DNA of 64,000 nt, from the NCBI GenBank assembly GCA_032164245.1, contig JAVMKO010000001.1, positions 247,451,644-247,515,643 of the forward strand. The letters are read 5' to 3'. Below are positions 21,345 to 33,456 of the stretch, one piece after another. The notes beneath the pieces were generated by a model, which ran no database searches, had not been told where the DNA came from, and saw nothing but the letters and a program-made list of their open reading frames with translations. A program made the position numbers and the translations under genes. This stretch comes from Sternotherus odoratus. Taxonomy: Eukaryota > Chordata > Testudines > Kinosternidae. The stretch's first letter is position 1; the number at the start of each line of letters is the position of its first letter.

Positions 21345-22135
21345 CCTAGTCAGTCGGTCACAGATTGTTGTAAAGAACCCTAAATCCAGTGTCTCTATTC
21401 AGTCCATGAGTTTTAGAGTCTAGTGAAGTTATGAATTTAACCTCTGAGGCTCACCTTTTGAAAGTGTTGTGCAGGTTTCCTTTGAAGTTGAGGATTGGGA
21501 GGACAAACAGGGGAGGCGGAAGCTTCCTAGAAGTGGAGAGGCCGCCGGAGTCTGAACCATGGCCCTCCCCACAGGTGGCACCGCTTCCCCTCAAAGCTCT
21601 GCCTCTGTGCTGCCCCTTCCCGAGTTACCACCCTCACACCATCTCTTCCCCAGAACCTCTGCCCTCACACTGCCCCCCCAAGGCACACCCCTGCACCACC
21701 CTTCCCTACAAAGCCCCATTTTCTCTTCTCCACCGCCTCCTCCCACCCTTGCTTGCCCTTACGACCGGTAAAAAGTGATGGCTCCATGGCCCCCTGGCCT
21801 CCCCTGTTCCAGGACCCCGAGGTCAGATACAGAGTGATGGCTTTGTGAAAAGTGTTCATCCACAGGTTATGGGCTGGTTTTTGTTCTTTTATCATTTTCC
21901 TGTATGAGTTCATTTGAGAGCATAGTGATGGTCTAGTTTCACCCACATCGTTGTTGTTGGGACATTTAGTGCACTGTATGCGGTATACCACATATTGCAG
22001 TAGGCATGTGTAGGACCTAGGGATCGTGAAAGGTAGGCTGTAGGGAGTGCTGGTCATTGTAGCAGTGCACATATGTTTGCAGGTTTTGCTTCAGTTCTGG
22101 CAGGGTTTGGTGCCACTTTGGATTGGTGAGTCTGA
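21345..22135 (-). pseudogene. Penelope-like element with GIY-YIG endonuclease remnant
   Basis: Minus-strand sequence from about 22075 reads YVVYRIQCTKCPNNNDVGET, the GIY-YIG motif of a Penelope-like element (PLE). After a frameshift it continues PVDEHFSQSHHSVSDLGVLE (about 21802-21865), a conserved PLE segment. It is then interrupted by a GC-rich DNA element (21508-21806) and resumes with FKGN and HGLNRDTGFRVLYNNL near 21360-21500, the usual PLE C-terminus. The reverse transcriptase half is absent. In a complete element this nuclease nicks the target DNA for reverse transcription. Confidence 0.8.
21508..21806. mobile_element. GC-rich DNA element nested in Penelope-like copy
   Basis: The ends are CAGGGGAGGC and GCCTCCCCTG, a perfect 10-bp terminal inverted repeat. 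The interior is CT-rich on the plus strand. It interrupts Penelope-like coding sequence that continues on both sides. A clear target duplication is not visible, so the superfamily is inferred only from the CAGGG-type ends (hAT-like). Confidence 0.6.
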
Positions 22136-22138
22136 GCT

Positions 22139-22760
22139 GTAATTATGGACTGAATAGAGTCACTGGATTTACAGCTTATTACAGGGATTGGCAACGTTGG
22201 CACACGGGACTGCAGAGTAAGCACCCTTAGCAGGCCCCACTGCTTTTTTTACCTGCTGTTTCACCGACTGCAACTCTCACTTGCCGCGGTTCACCATCCC
22301 GGTCCAATGGGGGCTGCGGGAAGCTGCGTGGTGCTGTCATTTGGGGGCATTTCTCCCCTCCATACTTTTTTGTGCCAGTGGGAGCCATGAAATGCCAGGT
22401 AAACAAAGTAGCAGGGCCTGCTAAGGGTGTTTACCCTGCAGTTCCGTGTGCCAACGTTGCCAATCCCTGGCTTATTATAACAATCTCTAACCCACTAGCA
22501 ACCACCCCCGCTGCTTCTCCCACTCATCCCCGCTTCCTTTTCTCCCTATGACTGAAGAGGGGTTATTAGACCCCTTCAGCCTGAATGGTCCCTTGCATTA
22601 GTTCTAACAATTTGTTCACATTTTGTATTTAGCTGTGAAACTTTGACTTTGTTGACCATAGTTGAAGAAGAGCCCTGTATACGTTTGGAAGCTTGTCTCA
22701 CTAACAGAAATTGGAGCAATAAAAGATACTACCTCCTCCACCATGTCTCTCTATGGATTA
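22139..22760 (+). mobile_element. Penelope-like 3' region, inverted second copy
   Basis: From gactgaatagagtcactgga (22159), the plus strand repeats in opposite orientation the end of the adjacent minus-strand PLE copy (21360-21400). It continues into a PLE-type 3' tail: caatctctaacccactagca, gttgaagaagagccctgtat and ggaagcttgtctcactaaca, finishing with ggagcaataaaagatactac. A hAT element splits it at 22182-22469. Confidence 0.65.
22182..22469. mobile_element. hAT MITE (family 1) with 8-bp duplication
   Basis: The ends are cagggattggcaacgttggc and gccaacgttgccaatccctg, an almost perfect inverted repeat. The flanking duplication is gcttatta on both sides (22174-22181 and 22470-22477), as made by hAT transposases. 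The element is a foldback MITE without coding sequence. Its centre is abnormal: 36 bases at 22340-22375 replace part of the right arm and match 23559-23594. Confidence 0.9.
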
Positions 22761-23591
22761 TTATGTCTACTCTGAGACAGTTTCAACCTGTCATCTTTGA
22801 TTGCTTAGATACTTGTCAGGATCAGGTGGTGATTTTCACTCCTATGTCCTACTTGCTGTTATGTACCTGTTATAATTTCTCAGTACACACTGTGCAAATG
22901 ATGTTTTCCTCAAAGTAACCTCTTTTATTTCTGCTCCTCTGAGTTACATAGTGTGCAATAAACGCTGCTGCGCCGGTGCACCTGGGATGTTAATTCAAAT
23001 GCTACAAATCCAGTTATTCCAACATCTTTTTTAGTTACATAGTAATTCTGTGTTTCACTTGGCTGTTAGGCTATTATGTTCCCTTCATATGCTACTGGCA
23101 ACTAGGGTCCTATGTGATATGACTTGCTATCATATACTGCAGGCTGCTGTCACCGTGATGTTCAATATAGTGTGCTGTTTACCACAAACAGGTCAACAGA
23201 GCAGATTCATTGATGTCTATCTGCTGGCATCTCTACTTGCAGTCACTGGAAAGTTCCCCAGCTTGCATTAGTTCCTGGGTGACATGAGTCCTACAAGCCA
23301 AAATGTTTCCAGAGCTTTTTAATTATCACCTTTCTCCCTTGTTGGGACTTGAATTTCTTCAGGCAACACATTCAGTTCTGATTCTGGATTCAAGTCCCTG
23401 TATGGTTTAAGGAAATATTTCCATTTTACTTGCAGTTTTTTATTGAGCATCTGGTCCAACATAACAGTTGCTTTCACTGAAACGGAGGGAGAAGAAGAGG
23501 GGGATCATATGTAGCAGCTGCATAATAGGTCCCCCCTTCCCACTCCAGTTAAACACATTTTGGGGGCATTTCTCCCCTCCATACTTTTTTG
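22761..23591. other. Unassigned sequence
   Basis: No gene or repeat family recognised, apart from the 36-base match at 23559-23594 to the centre of the hAT MITE at 22182-22469. Confidence 0.4.
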
Positions 23592-23599
23592 TGCTAAAG

Positions 23600-24279
23600 C
23601 AGGGGTGGGAAAACTTTTTGGCCCGAGGGCTACATTGGGGTTTAAAATTGTACAAGGGCCGGGTAGGGAAGGGTGTGCCTCCTCAAACAGCCTGGCCCCA
23701 CCCTCTATCCAGCATCCTCCCACTTCATGCCCCCTGACTGCCCGACCCATCCAACCCTTCCTGCTCCTTGTCCCCTGACTACACCCACCCGAGACCCCTC
23801 CCGCCCCTTACCATCCCCCAAGATCCCACCCTAACCCCCTGCTCCTTGTCCACTGACCATCACCTCCAGAGACCCCACACTGCTAATCACGCCCCAGTAT
23901 CTACCACCTAGCTAACCCCCCTGCTCCCTGACTGCCCCGGTCCCTAGCCACACCCCCGCCCCCTGACAGGCCCCCCCTGGGACTCCCATGTCCTAGCCAA
24001 CCCCCCCCCCCATCCCTGACCACCCCTTGAGACCCTCTGCACCTTATCCAACCACCTGCCCCATCCCATCCCCAGTCCTGGCCCCCTTACCAAGCCTCCA
24101 GACAAGCTGCCACACTGATCTTCTGGAGCGGGCAGCCCAGCCCCCCCCCAGAGCGTGGCAAACGCAGTGTGCTGAGGCGGAGGTAGTGCAGAGGAGGGGC
24201 CAGGAGCAGCATCCCAAGCCGGGAGCTCAGGTGCCGGCCGGGAAGATCCCATGGGCCAGATGTAGTTTGCCCACCCCTG
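23600..24279. mobile_element. hAT element (family 2), 680 bp, with 8-bp duplication
   Basis: The left end is caggggtgggaaaacttttt and the right end is agtttgcccacccctg, an imperfect inverted repeat of a widespread hAT MITE family. The flanks are tgctaaag (23592-23599) and cgctaaag (24280-24287), an 8-bp target duplication with one difference. The interior is C-rich (ccctgac, ccaccc repeats) and carries no transposase. Overlapping open frames on both strands here are composition artefacts. Confidence 0.9.
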
Positions 24280-24287
24280 CGCTAAAG

Positions 24288-25870
24288 GGAATGTTCTGGC
24301 CTGTGTGTAAGGTGCTTAGACTAAGCACCTTTAATGATGGGGGCTATAGATATAAACTATAAATAATTCATCATCACATTTAGCAGTACATTATGCCTGA
24401 GATGTTAAAGCCAGCCAAGGAATTTGGTTGTCCAGTGGCCATTCCCGGTTGGCTTTGAAAATCTCAACCCGTATCCCTTCATTTTCCCTGTCTTCTCCCA
24501 CACACCACCATATCTTTCTATCACACTTTGCCTTACATGCTTTGTGCTCCATTCACCAGACCACCTGGATTTTTCATGTAGTATGTATTTCCCTTATATG
24601 AAGCCCTCTTTAATTGACTCTGTAGCAGTGATGGATGTGGAGCTGCTCTGTAATAATTTGAGTACTGTATGTTAACCTGGATATAGGGCTGCTTTTTATC
24701 TGAATATATTGGTTTAAGTGTAAGAGCGGGTTCTTGAGAAAACAAGCAAGAAGGAGAAAGAATGGCTGAAGTTGAGCCATCCATCAGTAAACACTTGAGG
24801 GTTTTTAAGAGACAAAGCCAGGACAGGAAAAGCCAAGAAATACAAGAGACCAAAAGAACTCTAGTGGGGTTTGAAGAGGGAGGAGCTCTTCAGACTGAGG
24901 ACTCAGACTGCACCCACTGGGTGTGTCTAATGGAGCTAGGTCTGCCTGGGCTGCCATCAGGGGATGGTAAATCTTTTAGTAAGATGACTAAGCATGTAGA
25001 TTGTTTTAAAATCATTTTTCTCTAATGCTTTATTCTACCGTTAAATGCACAATACTTTGGTTCTTTGATCACTCTGCATTGTACCACTGGTTACAGACTC
25101 CTAAAAGGAAGAACTACTGGTGCCAGAACTCAGTAGGACCTACAGGGGAAGACTGATTAACATGCAGAATACTGTAACCCAGGGCCCAATTTTAGATTGG
25201 AAAAACTGCAGAACTCTACCCCAAAGAGAGGTACTTGCATAAGGCCTAAAACCCAAGGGGGTACATTCAGAGAGACCAAAAAAAGGACAGATGTGGAGTT
25301 GGCCCTGTTACAATGACAATGACTTTCTTCAAGTGTTAAATGATTGGTTAATTTAAAGATCAAAGTGCAAAGATGAAGTGCAGGATTTTTTTCTTCACCG
25401 AATTTGCATCTGGATTTTATGCTTTGATATAGCGTAGCTGCACGTTTGGATTGGAAGTGAAACCACTCGATTTGGAAGAAGATGGAATTTTTCTGGGATG
25501 TTATAGGCTGCTATAGTGAGGCAAAGCACCCATAAAACCATTTTAAGTGGCTTAGCTGAGTGTCTGTCTGTTTTGCATCACAGGAGTGGCACAAAATATT
25601 TCTAGTAGACAAGTGAGTCAAGCCCTGTCACAGATATAGCTGCACTGTCATCTCCCCTTCTGGTTGAATGTGATGCTGAAGGTGCTTCCTACTGTTATGC
25701 GATATAGAGCACACGGGATCTTTTATAAGAAGAAGGCAATACGCCATATTGATTAAGAATACAACACAGTTAGCATATGCTTTTTATTTTCACACACGCA
25801 CATACAAGTCCTGCCAGTTGATGTTTATTGTTACCAGTCCAGAGTTTGAATTAATTTAGTGGCCAGCCAG
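24288..25870. other. Unassigned sequence
   Basis: No gene or repeat family recognised. Short frames at 24424-25025 have no domain and no splice context that I can support. Confidence 0.35.
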
Positions 25871-25879
25871 ATTGGTCGC

Positions 25880-26470
25880 AGAGGGGAGCTGGGCTTTTAT
25901 CGGTCGCGATCCGATGCTCCTGTGTATGGCAAGACGAACCCAAAGCACCCCTTTGTTGCACAAATCTGTTCGTTCCCTTGGAGGCCTCTCCCAATCACCA
26001 TCCAAGAAACGGCAAAGGCTCAAGGTAACCTGAACAAAAAGGTTTATTTGCATGCAAATAGGGGATCAGGGGAATACAGTTCCAAAGCCTGAAAAGCCCA
26101 CCAGCACAAGGCGGGACAGAACATATATACAAGGTTTGAATATGCAAACAACCAATACAATCAAAGAGAGTCACAGCTACATACAGCCAATAATCAGATG
26201 CCACATACATAGCTTGTATACAGATTCAAACAGCGTCATGGCTACCGGCCGTTAGCTCCCGTGCTTACTGTTACACAAGTATGGCAGACATTGTTGCAAA
26301 TTATGACATGAGCTGACAGGTCTGCGTGCAGGCTCAGTCCCAGATTATGGCTGCATGCCCACCCAGCTGACAGACTCCATTTTAAAGCAAAAACTCCATC
26401 TTGTAATACACAGATTACATAACCATTAACCCAGCAGTTACCAGAAGCATACATTACATGTTATACAATA
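25880..26470 (-). mobile_element. Probable solo LTR
   Basis: On the minus strand a U3-like part (acaagatggagtttttgctt, ttaaaatggagtctgtcagc) leads to a TATA-like ccttgtatatatgttctg near 26125. An AATAAA signal follows near 26046 and a GC-richer U5-like stretch after that. This order (U3, TATA, polyadenylation signal, U5) fits an LTR. I cannot fix the ends or a target duplication, and no internal coding region adjoins. Confidence 0.5.
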
Positions 26471-28670
26471 CACAGTAAACATCATTTAACATTTCTATTT
26501 ATGCCACACCATCTTTATAGTTTCTTTTTTTGTTGCAGTCTATGGATTTTGCTGTATCAGTTTGTGACAGGTTAGTCCTTGATTGGTGTTATCTGATGTT
26601 AACATTTCAAATGTTTTCTGTACTGGATTGATGTAATTTTTTTGTTTTTAGGGGTGCTAGCCTTTACCTCAGGGTCGTCAATTTGCCCTTTCTTAATTAT
26701 GGATGTGCACTGATGGTTTGGATAAATCCTCTTCACCCCTACTTCTTGACCATCTGGTTAAAACAATGGCTTTTACAGGATGATGGTTCTCTTTTCCTGA
26801 TGCATGCATTTCTCATTTATACAGACAATTTTTTTACTGAAATTGTCAAAGGTTACATTATAAGTTAAGCCTTTATAGCTGAAATGATTTACATTTGCTT
26901 CAAGCATTCAACATTTTTTAAATTTATTTAACATAGACACACAATAGGAAATTTTGTCTTTTACTAACTATTGACCATTTTTTGTTTTTTACTATTTTTG
27001 TAACAAGAGGTACAATTGTAATGCAAATTGGAAACATCACAGTTTCAGACAGTCACTTCTTTCTGTTATAAAATGAAATTAAAGTTTACATTATTTTTAT
27101 AATGATTAGTACAGTTTTAAAATTCAGCTCCTAAACTGCCTCAGTTTACAAAGTGTGGATATCTGTCTGGAGCAGGCAGCCTATGCTGGAAGCATGGTGA
27201 CAGTCTTCAATAAGTAAATAATAACAAACTCAAAATTTGGCTGCCTGCACCTTTAAACAGACATCAACGGTAACTGCTTTGTCACTATGCTTTTAGCCAA
27301 GGCCCTGACCTGATCTAGTACTGAGGAGGAATACATCTCCTCTCCTGTCCCAACCTCACCCAATACTCCGTGAGAGGAAGCAGTCAAGCCGCCTTAACTG
27401 GCCTGCTGGCTTCCAATTGGTCAGTGTCTCTTCTAGGCTTCTGGAGGACAAAATGTTTTTGTTAGCCCAGCCTAGGTGAGTTTACTTTATGGAGGTGGGT
27501 ATCAGGGCACCAACGCCTCTAGAAGGGTCTGGGAAGAGAACCCATTACAGGCCCTGACAGAAGTTTTTCTACCTCTTTAATAGTTCTGTATATGCTGTTT
27601 TTGCTAAATACAAGAGCATCCAAGCCATGCTGGTTTTTTTTCTTTACTTTAGCTTATGGGCCACAACAAAGCAAGACAAAATCAGAAAATCTTCATGAGA
27701 GAGAGCACAGTGAGTGTCTACTCTGTATCCGGCTGCCTCCTCTCTGCCTTTCACAGAATACTGCAGGCCTGCAGACCCCATATAAATGTAAAGGTGCAAT
27801 GCAGAGTAAACAATCTCATTGCAGTTACGTAGCTCCATTTACACAGCAGGCATGTGGCAGCAGAACTAACAGCTTGTGCAGTCTCTGGAGAAAGGGTTGT
27901 ATGCACTAAACGTAGCAACGGCTTTTAGTTGAGATGCCACTGATGACCCGTTTTATCAAAGTGGCAGGCTAACTGGAGTCTGAGAACGAGAGTTCCCAAC
28001 ACTGCAGGGTCCTTTCTTTACTTTCCCTCCCGACCACCCCACTTTCAAAGCTGAAGCATAGATGCAAAGAGTGACTAAGGCGAGATTGATCCCACAGAGC
28101 TCCTTACAAGTACTGCCAGCACGCACACACATACACAAATAGTTCAACTGATCTAGCTGTGTGCTGGTTTTCATGCCTGTTGTTTTTTAGATTCTGTTCA
28201 TGGATATACCCCCACAGACAACTATAGAAGTAAAGGGAGCTATTCCCCCAAATGGCACGCTGAGGCTGATAGCAGTAGTTAATACAATAAATGGTTTACA
28301 TTTAAATGATTTGTCCTCTTGGACAGCACTGAAGAAGACAACAAGATTTTTCAAATGACTAAATCTTTGATAAAAAAAAGGTTGCTATATTTTTTTATCA
28401 GGAAAACTCTCCTCCCTCACCCCAGAAAACCCAACAAAAAACTATAACCCCAGTTGACAGCATTTGTCAAAAAACCTGGACTCTATTGTTACTTAACAAA
28501 CCTTAGGAAATGAGGGGGAAATGGCCATCAGAGGAATATCCTGATTCTCTCTTTGAAGAGATTTTAAGGATTATCTGCATGCACAATCCTAAAACAGAAT
28601 CAAATATTTCAGTAGAATGTTCCAAATTGCGTTTGGGCCTGATTTTCAGGCTCTGGCATCCTTTTGTGCA
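26471..28670. other. Unassigned sequence
   Basis: AT-rich to 27120, then more balanced. No exon, RNA gene or clear repeat terminus. Confidence 0.35.
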
Positions 28671-28674
28671 TAGA

Positions 28675-31390
28675 CACATAGAAGTGTAGGAGTGGAAGGA
28701 ACCTCCATACAGCATCTAATTGAGCCCCCTGCACTAAAGTCAGGACTAAGTAATAACTTACTAGACCATTCCTGACATTGTTTGTCTAGCTGATTGTTAA
28801 AAACCTCCAATAACAGAGATCCCACAATGTCCCTAGGCAATTTGTTCTAGCGCTTAACTACCTGGACAATTAGGAAGATTTTACTAATATTCAACCTAAA
28901 AATCTCTTGCTAATTTTTAAGCCCATTACTTCTAGTCCTATCCTCAGAGGTTAAGGAGAACAGTTTTTCACCCTCCTCCTTGTAAGAACCTTTGATATAA
29001 CTCAAACCTGTAATCACTTCCCTCCTCTTCTCTTCTCCAGACTAAACAAACCAAATTATTTCAATCTTTCCTCATATGTTGCATTTTCTAGACCTTCAAT
29101 CATTTTTTGTTGCTCTCCTCTGGACCTTCTCCAATTTGTCCACATTGTTCCTGAAATGTATGCCCAGAATTGGACACAGTACTTCAGTTGATGCCTTATC
29201 AATGCAGATTAGAGCGGAATAATTACTTCTCATGTCTTGTTTACAGCACTCCTCCTGATACATCCCAGAACTATGTTTTTTGTTTGTTTGTTTGTTTTTT
29301 GCAACAGAGGTACACTGTTGACTCACAGTTATGATTCACACTATATGCCTTTCTGCAATACTCCGTCCTAGTCAGTCATTTCCCATTTTGTATTTGCGCA
29401 ACTCATTGTTCCTTCCAAAAGGAGTACTTTGCACTTGTCCTTATTGAATTTCATCATATTTACTTCAGACCATTTCTCCAGTTTGTCCATATAGTTTTAA
29501 ATTTTAATCCAATCCTCCAAGGCGCTTGCAATCCCTCCCAGCTTGGTCTCACTACAAACTTCATAAGTATACTCTCTATGCCATTGTCTAATACATTTAT
29601 GATGATATTGAACAGAGCCGATCGCAGGGCTGATCCCTACTGGACCCTACTTGATATGTCCTTCCAGACTGAGTGTGAACCACTGATAACTATTTGCTGG
29701 GGATGGTTTTCCAACCAATTATGCACCCACCTTATCGTATCTCCATCTAGGTTGTATTTCCCTAGTTTAGGAGAAGGTCATGGAAGACATTCTCAAAAGC
29801 CTTTCTAAAGTCAAAATATATCACATCTATCATTCCCCCCATCCCATTCTCAAGGCTTATTATCCTGTCAAAGAACCCTATTAGGTTGGTTTGACATGAT
29901 TTTTCTTGACCTTATTATCTTTTAGACGTTTGAAAATTAATTGCTTGCTTATTTCCTCTGTTATTTTTTCTGTATACTGAAGTTAAACAGACTAATTTGT
30001 CATTTCTCAGGTTGTCCTTATTCCCCTTTTTTACAGATTGGCACTATATTTGCCCTCTTTCCATCCTGTGGAATCTCTCCCATCTTCCATGAGTTTTCAA
30101 ATGTAATTGCTAATGGCTCAGATATCTCCTCAGTCAGCTTGTAGCAAGGTGATGGCCTCACTAGCACTATGCCTCCTGCTGTTCATCCAAGGAATTATCT
30201 CTTTTCAGCTCTCAGAGTGCCTCCTAGTGGCTGGTGTCTCGCCTGCCTTAGGGTCCCCATGTCCCTCCTGGATAATGGTGCCCCATTGCCTTGGGGCGCT
30301 GCCCTCTGGCAGTGCCCCCACACTCTGGGTCTCCCCTCCCAGGAGAACTCCCAACCCTCTAACCCCACCTTGCTTCAGTGGCTACTGCCAGTCATCATCT
30401 AACTTCCACTCACTGGGGCAAACTGCAGTCTGTAATGGCCACTCATCATCGGCAGGGGGTAGAACCTGATGTCTTTGCCTATGCTTGGGCTGCCCCTCTG
30501 CAGCTCCAGTGCTACCTTTACGCCTTGCACTAGGCCTGCAGTCTGGGGAGTTTCCAGGCTGGAGCTCCCCAGATCCTCTTGCCTTTCCCCAGCCCTCCTC
30601 TGTTGCCTACACCCTAATTTCCCAGGTAGCTAGGTCCTTCTCCCTCTAAAGCTGGAGGGAGGCTGCCCTTAGCTCCTGGCTACTAGCCCTTTTATCAGGG
30701 CCAGCTGTGGCCTGATTGGGGCATGGCCCAGCTGTGGCTGATTCCCCAATCAGCCTACCCTCTTGGATCCTCATGGCAGCCCTTTCCAAAGGCTATTATA
30801 ATCCCTTCAGCGCTGGAGCAGGGTGACCAGGATGTATTTCATTAGGCCCTGCCCACTTCAAGACATCTAACTTGTCTAAGTAATTTTAACTTTTTCTTTC
30901 TCTATTTTAGCCTCAGATCCTACCTCATTTTCAATAGAATTCAGTATGTTAGAAATCCAATCACTACTAACCTTTTTCGTGAACACTGGAAAAAAAAGGG
31001 CAGTTAGCATTTTGGCCATTTCTTCATTTTCTGTTATTTCCTTTCCCCTCTTCCTCCCTTCTCCCCACCCCCCCCCCCCCAGCCCTGCATTAAGTAGCGG
31101 GCCAATCCTTACGTTGGTCTTCCTCTTCCTTCTAAAATATTTGTAGAATGTTTTTTGTTAACCTTTATGTCTCCAGCTAGTTCAATCTCACTTTGTGCCT
31201 TGGCCTTTCTAATTTTCTCCCTGCCTGCTTGTGTTATTTTGTTTTTTATGTATTTACCCTTCATAATTTGACCTTGTTTCCACTTTTGTAGGACTCTTTT
31301 CAGTTTCAGATCACTGAATATCTCCTGGCTAAGCCAGGGTGGTCTCTTGCCACACTTCGCATCTTTCATACAACTATCTTTCCTAAGCAA
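28675..31390 (-). pseudogene. CR1 LINE ORF2 fragment, interrupted by an LTR
   Basis: Minus-strand CR1. The 3' end is near 28675 (tagacacatagaagtgtagg). Sequence then runs through the C-terminus and reverse transcriptase to 30139, is interrupted by an LTR-like insertion, and resumes at 30829 (aggatgtatttcattaggcc). The upstream part at 31109-31390 reads [17 protein letters not shown] and [19 protein letters not shown], the conserved segment between endonuclease and reverse transcriptase in CR1 ORF2. The endonuclease itself is missing. Many frameshifts make it inactive. About 2 kb of CR1 remains. Confidence 0.85.
30140..30828 (-). mobile_element. Solo LTR nested in CR1
   Basis: About 690 bp beginning TGTAGCAAGGTGATGGCC on the plus strand and ending near gcagggtgacc. 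It separates two parts of one CR1 copy. On the minus strand a TATA-like ctgataaaagggctagta lies near 30690, downstream of a U3-like part (gccacagctgggccatgccc), so the LTR reads on the minus strand. A target duplication cannot be read because about 14 bases of CR1 are missing at the junction. No coding region remains. Confidence 0.55.
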
Positions 31391-32277
31391 CTCTGTGGTT
31401 ACTCACCAAATTGCACATGCATGGCCAAACTTAGATGAGATTAGGCCCTGTTCAAAAACAGGCCACTTTGTAACTCCTTTTGGTATCATTTTTTCCTCTA
31501 AATCATTTGTGATATGATTATTCATTTTCATACTTAAAGAGCCCATCCAATGCTCTGGGCAAATGTACATTAAACTTAAAACAATCCCATCAGTGTTTCT
31601 GAGAGTTTACTAAGACAGCTGGTGAGAACCAAAAGGGATTTGACCCTCCTGAATGTTCCCAAAGCAGCTCTTTTCCTCCCACTAAGGTGCATCTCAGCAA
31701 ACTGCTGCAAGTCTTATGTGACATACAGGCTCCTGGGGTAAATCAGTCTCCAGAATCTGTGCTTAGTTCCTCTGGCATTTTTTCTGCTCTGGAGATTTCT
31801 GATCTGCTGTTCTTTGTGCTGGTGTGGAAGAAGCAGGTTGACCAGAGTATAAATGGAATAACTGAACAACAGAGACTAGTGGTGAAGAGGGGTGAAAGAT
31901 GGGTTGAAACTGAGATATTTTGAACAGAGAAACTCAGATGTCTACTTGCATTACAAGAAAATGCTCCTTCTTCAAAACTGTGCCTCTGCACATTAGCATT
32001 TGTGGAAATCAAACATCTGGAACTACTTTATGTCTGAAGCTTAAAGCTCATTGTCAAAACAAAGTCATTTAAAAGTTTGTCCCCTTGTGCCTATTTTGAA
32101 TGTCTTCTGAAAACTGAACAAAAAGTCAAATAAAAGAAAGTTATCATCTTTTGCTGCACTGCTAGGGAACTAGCCATCATTACTGAGGATTATAAAGTGG
32201 GAAAGAATATTAATATCTTCACAATATAAATACAAATAGACCACAAAGCCAAAAGAAATGTTGGTAGCAGAATGTCT
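31391..32277. other. Unassigned sequence
   Basis: No gene or repeat recognised. A poly-C tract (31068-31080) lies just upstream, inside the CR1. Confidence 0.35.
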
Positions 32278-32405
32278 TTTATAATTATTTTACATTTATA
32301 TCGAGGTAGCTCTTAGAGCCCAGTAAGGTCAGGGCACCAATATGCTAGGAGTTGTACAAACATAGAGACAATAACAGTCACTGCCCCAAAGAGCTGAATT
32401 TGATG
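32278..32405 (-). mobile_element. MIR-like SINE tail
   Basis: On the minus strand: ctctttggggcagtgactgt, atgtttgtacaactcctagc, atattggtgccctgacctta. This matches the tail part of the MIR-like SINE at 50461-50965 (cagggcagagactgtct..., ccccagcacagaggggtca). The tRNA-derived head is not present. Confidence 0.65.
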
Positions 32406-32529
32406 TAAGGAAATGGAATGCTTGCTAGTGATACATGCAATAAAATGAAAGTGTAGTTCAATGTCTCTATCAAACCACTGAAGGTGACATTGAAACAAGT
32501 TAACAAGCACTTCAGTTCAAGCATTGCTC

Positions 32530-33454
32530 TAGGTATAAGCATAAAGGATAAAATCAGAATTGATTACAAGCAAATACAAGCAAAAAATGCTTGCTAGTGA
32601 CGAAGAATTAACAAAACTACAGTCTTGGTTCAAAGTAAAATTCTTACCACACTTCCTTCCAGCAAGATGACTGACCATCCCTTTGGTTCAGGGATCGGCA
32701 ACATTGGCACACGGGACCGCAGGGTAAGCACCCTTAGCGGGCCCTGATGCTTTGTTTGCCTGCCGTTTCGCCGACCGCGGCTCCCACTGGCCGCGGTTCG
32801 CCATCCCGGTCCAATGGGGGGTGAGGGAAGTGGTGGCCAGCACTGCGTCACTTCCCTCAGCCCCCATTGGACCGGGACGGCGAACCACGGCCAGTGGGAG
32901 CCGCGGTCGGCGATAGGGCAGGTAACCAAAGCATCAGGGCCCGCTAAGGGGGCTTACCCTGCGGTCTCGCGTGCCAATGTTCTGATCCCTGTTAGGATCT
33001 CCCAGCAGTCCAAAGTCCTCAGTCCCTTTGAAAGATAACTTGCGTCTCTTTTACAGTCCAATTAACTTTTGAAATGTTTTTTTCTTAAACTTCAGTGTCA
33101 CTGCTGTGGGGACAGGTACCATGGAGGTTCCATGCTGCTTTCTTCCCTGTTGGTTCTTTCTGCAATACAGCGTCTAATATGCCAAAGAATGGCCTCTTGC
33201 CTCTGATTGCCAATGTCTGTTATTGCACATGGATGGAGGAATTGGTCTTTTCCTTGTTTGGAAAAAACAAGCCTGTTTACCCACTCCCAAAATGTGTGTG
33301 GTTGCAACACATTTTAATTCCATATTTTCTACACATTTGTACAGTCCTTCGGGTGTTTGCCATACATAAAAGACACAAGAATATTAATGATCTTTGTGTT
33401 ACTGGTTTTCCTATGATACCTCACACAATACCTATTTTGATACAGATTTAGACA
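32530..33454 (-). mobile_element. 3' LTR of the minus-strand gypsy element
   Basis: The LTR begins TGTCTAAATCTGTATC at 33454 and reads leftward, directly after the end of the RNase H/pol frame. It resembles the plus-strand LTR at 52877-53820 along its length: the start TGTC..AA.CTGTATC, the shared caagttatctttca, gggagatcct, catcttgctgg, and a late tgcttgtaa segment. A hAT MITE (32689-32991) is inserted in it. The 3' end near 32530 is approximate. Confidence 0.65.
32689..32991. mobile_element. hAT MITE (family 1), full foldback copy
   Basis: 303 bp from cagggatcggcaacattggc to gccaatgttctgatccctg. The two halves are near-complete inverted copies: gctcccactggccgcggttc on the left pairs with gaaccacggccagtgggagc on the right. 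It would fold into a long hairpin. It sits inside the gypsy LTR. The flanking 8-bp duplication is not clear in this copy. Open frames on both strands (up to 99 codons) are products of the palindrome. Confidence 0.85.
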
Positions 33455-33456
33455 TT

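Noticed and set aside
32630..33038. Paired frames on both strands around a foldback
   Set aside because: They mirror one another because the sequence is a near-perfect palindromic MITE.
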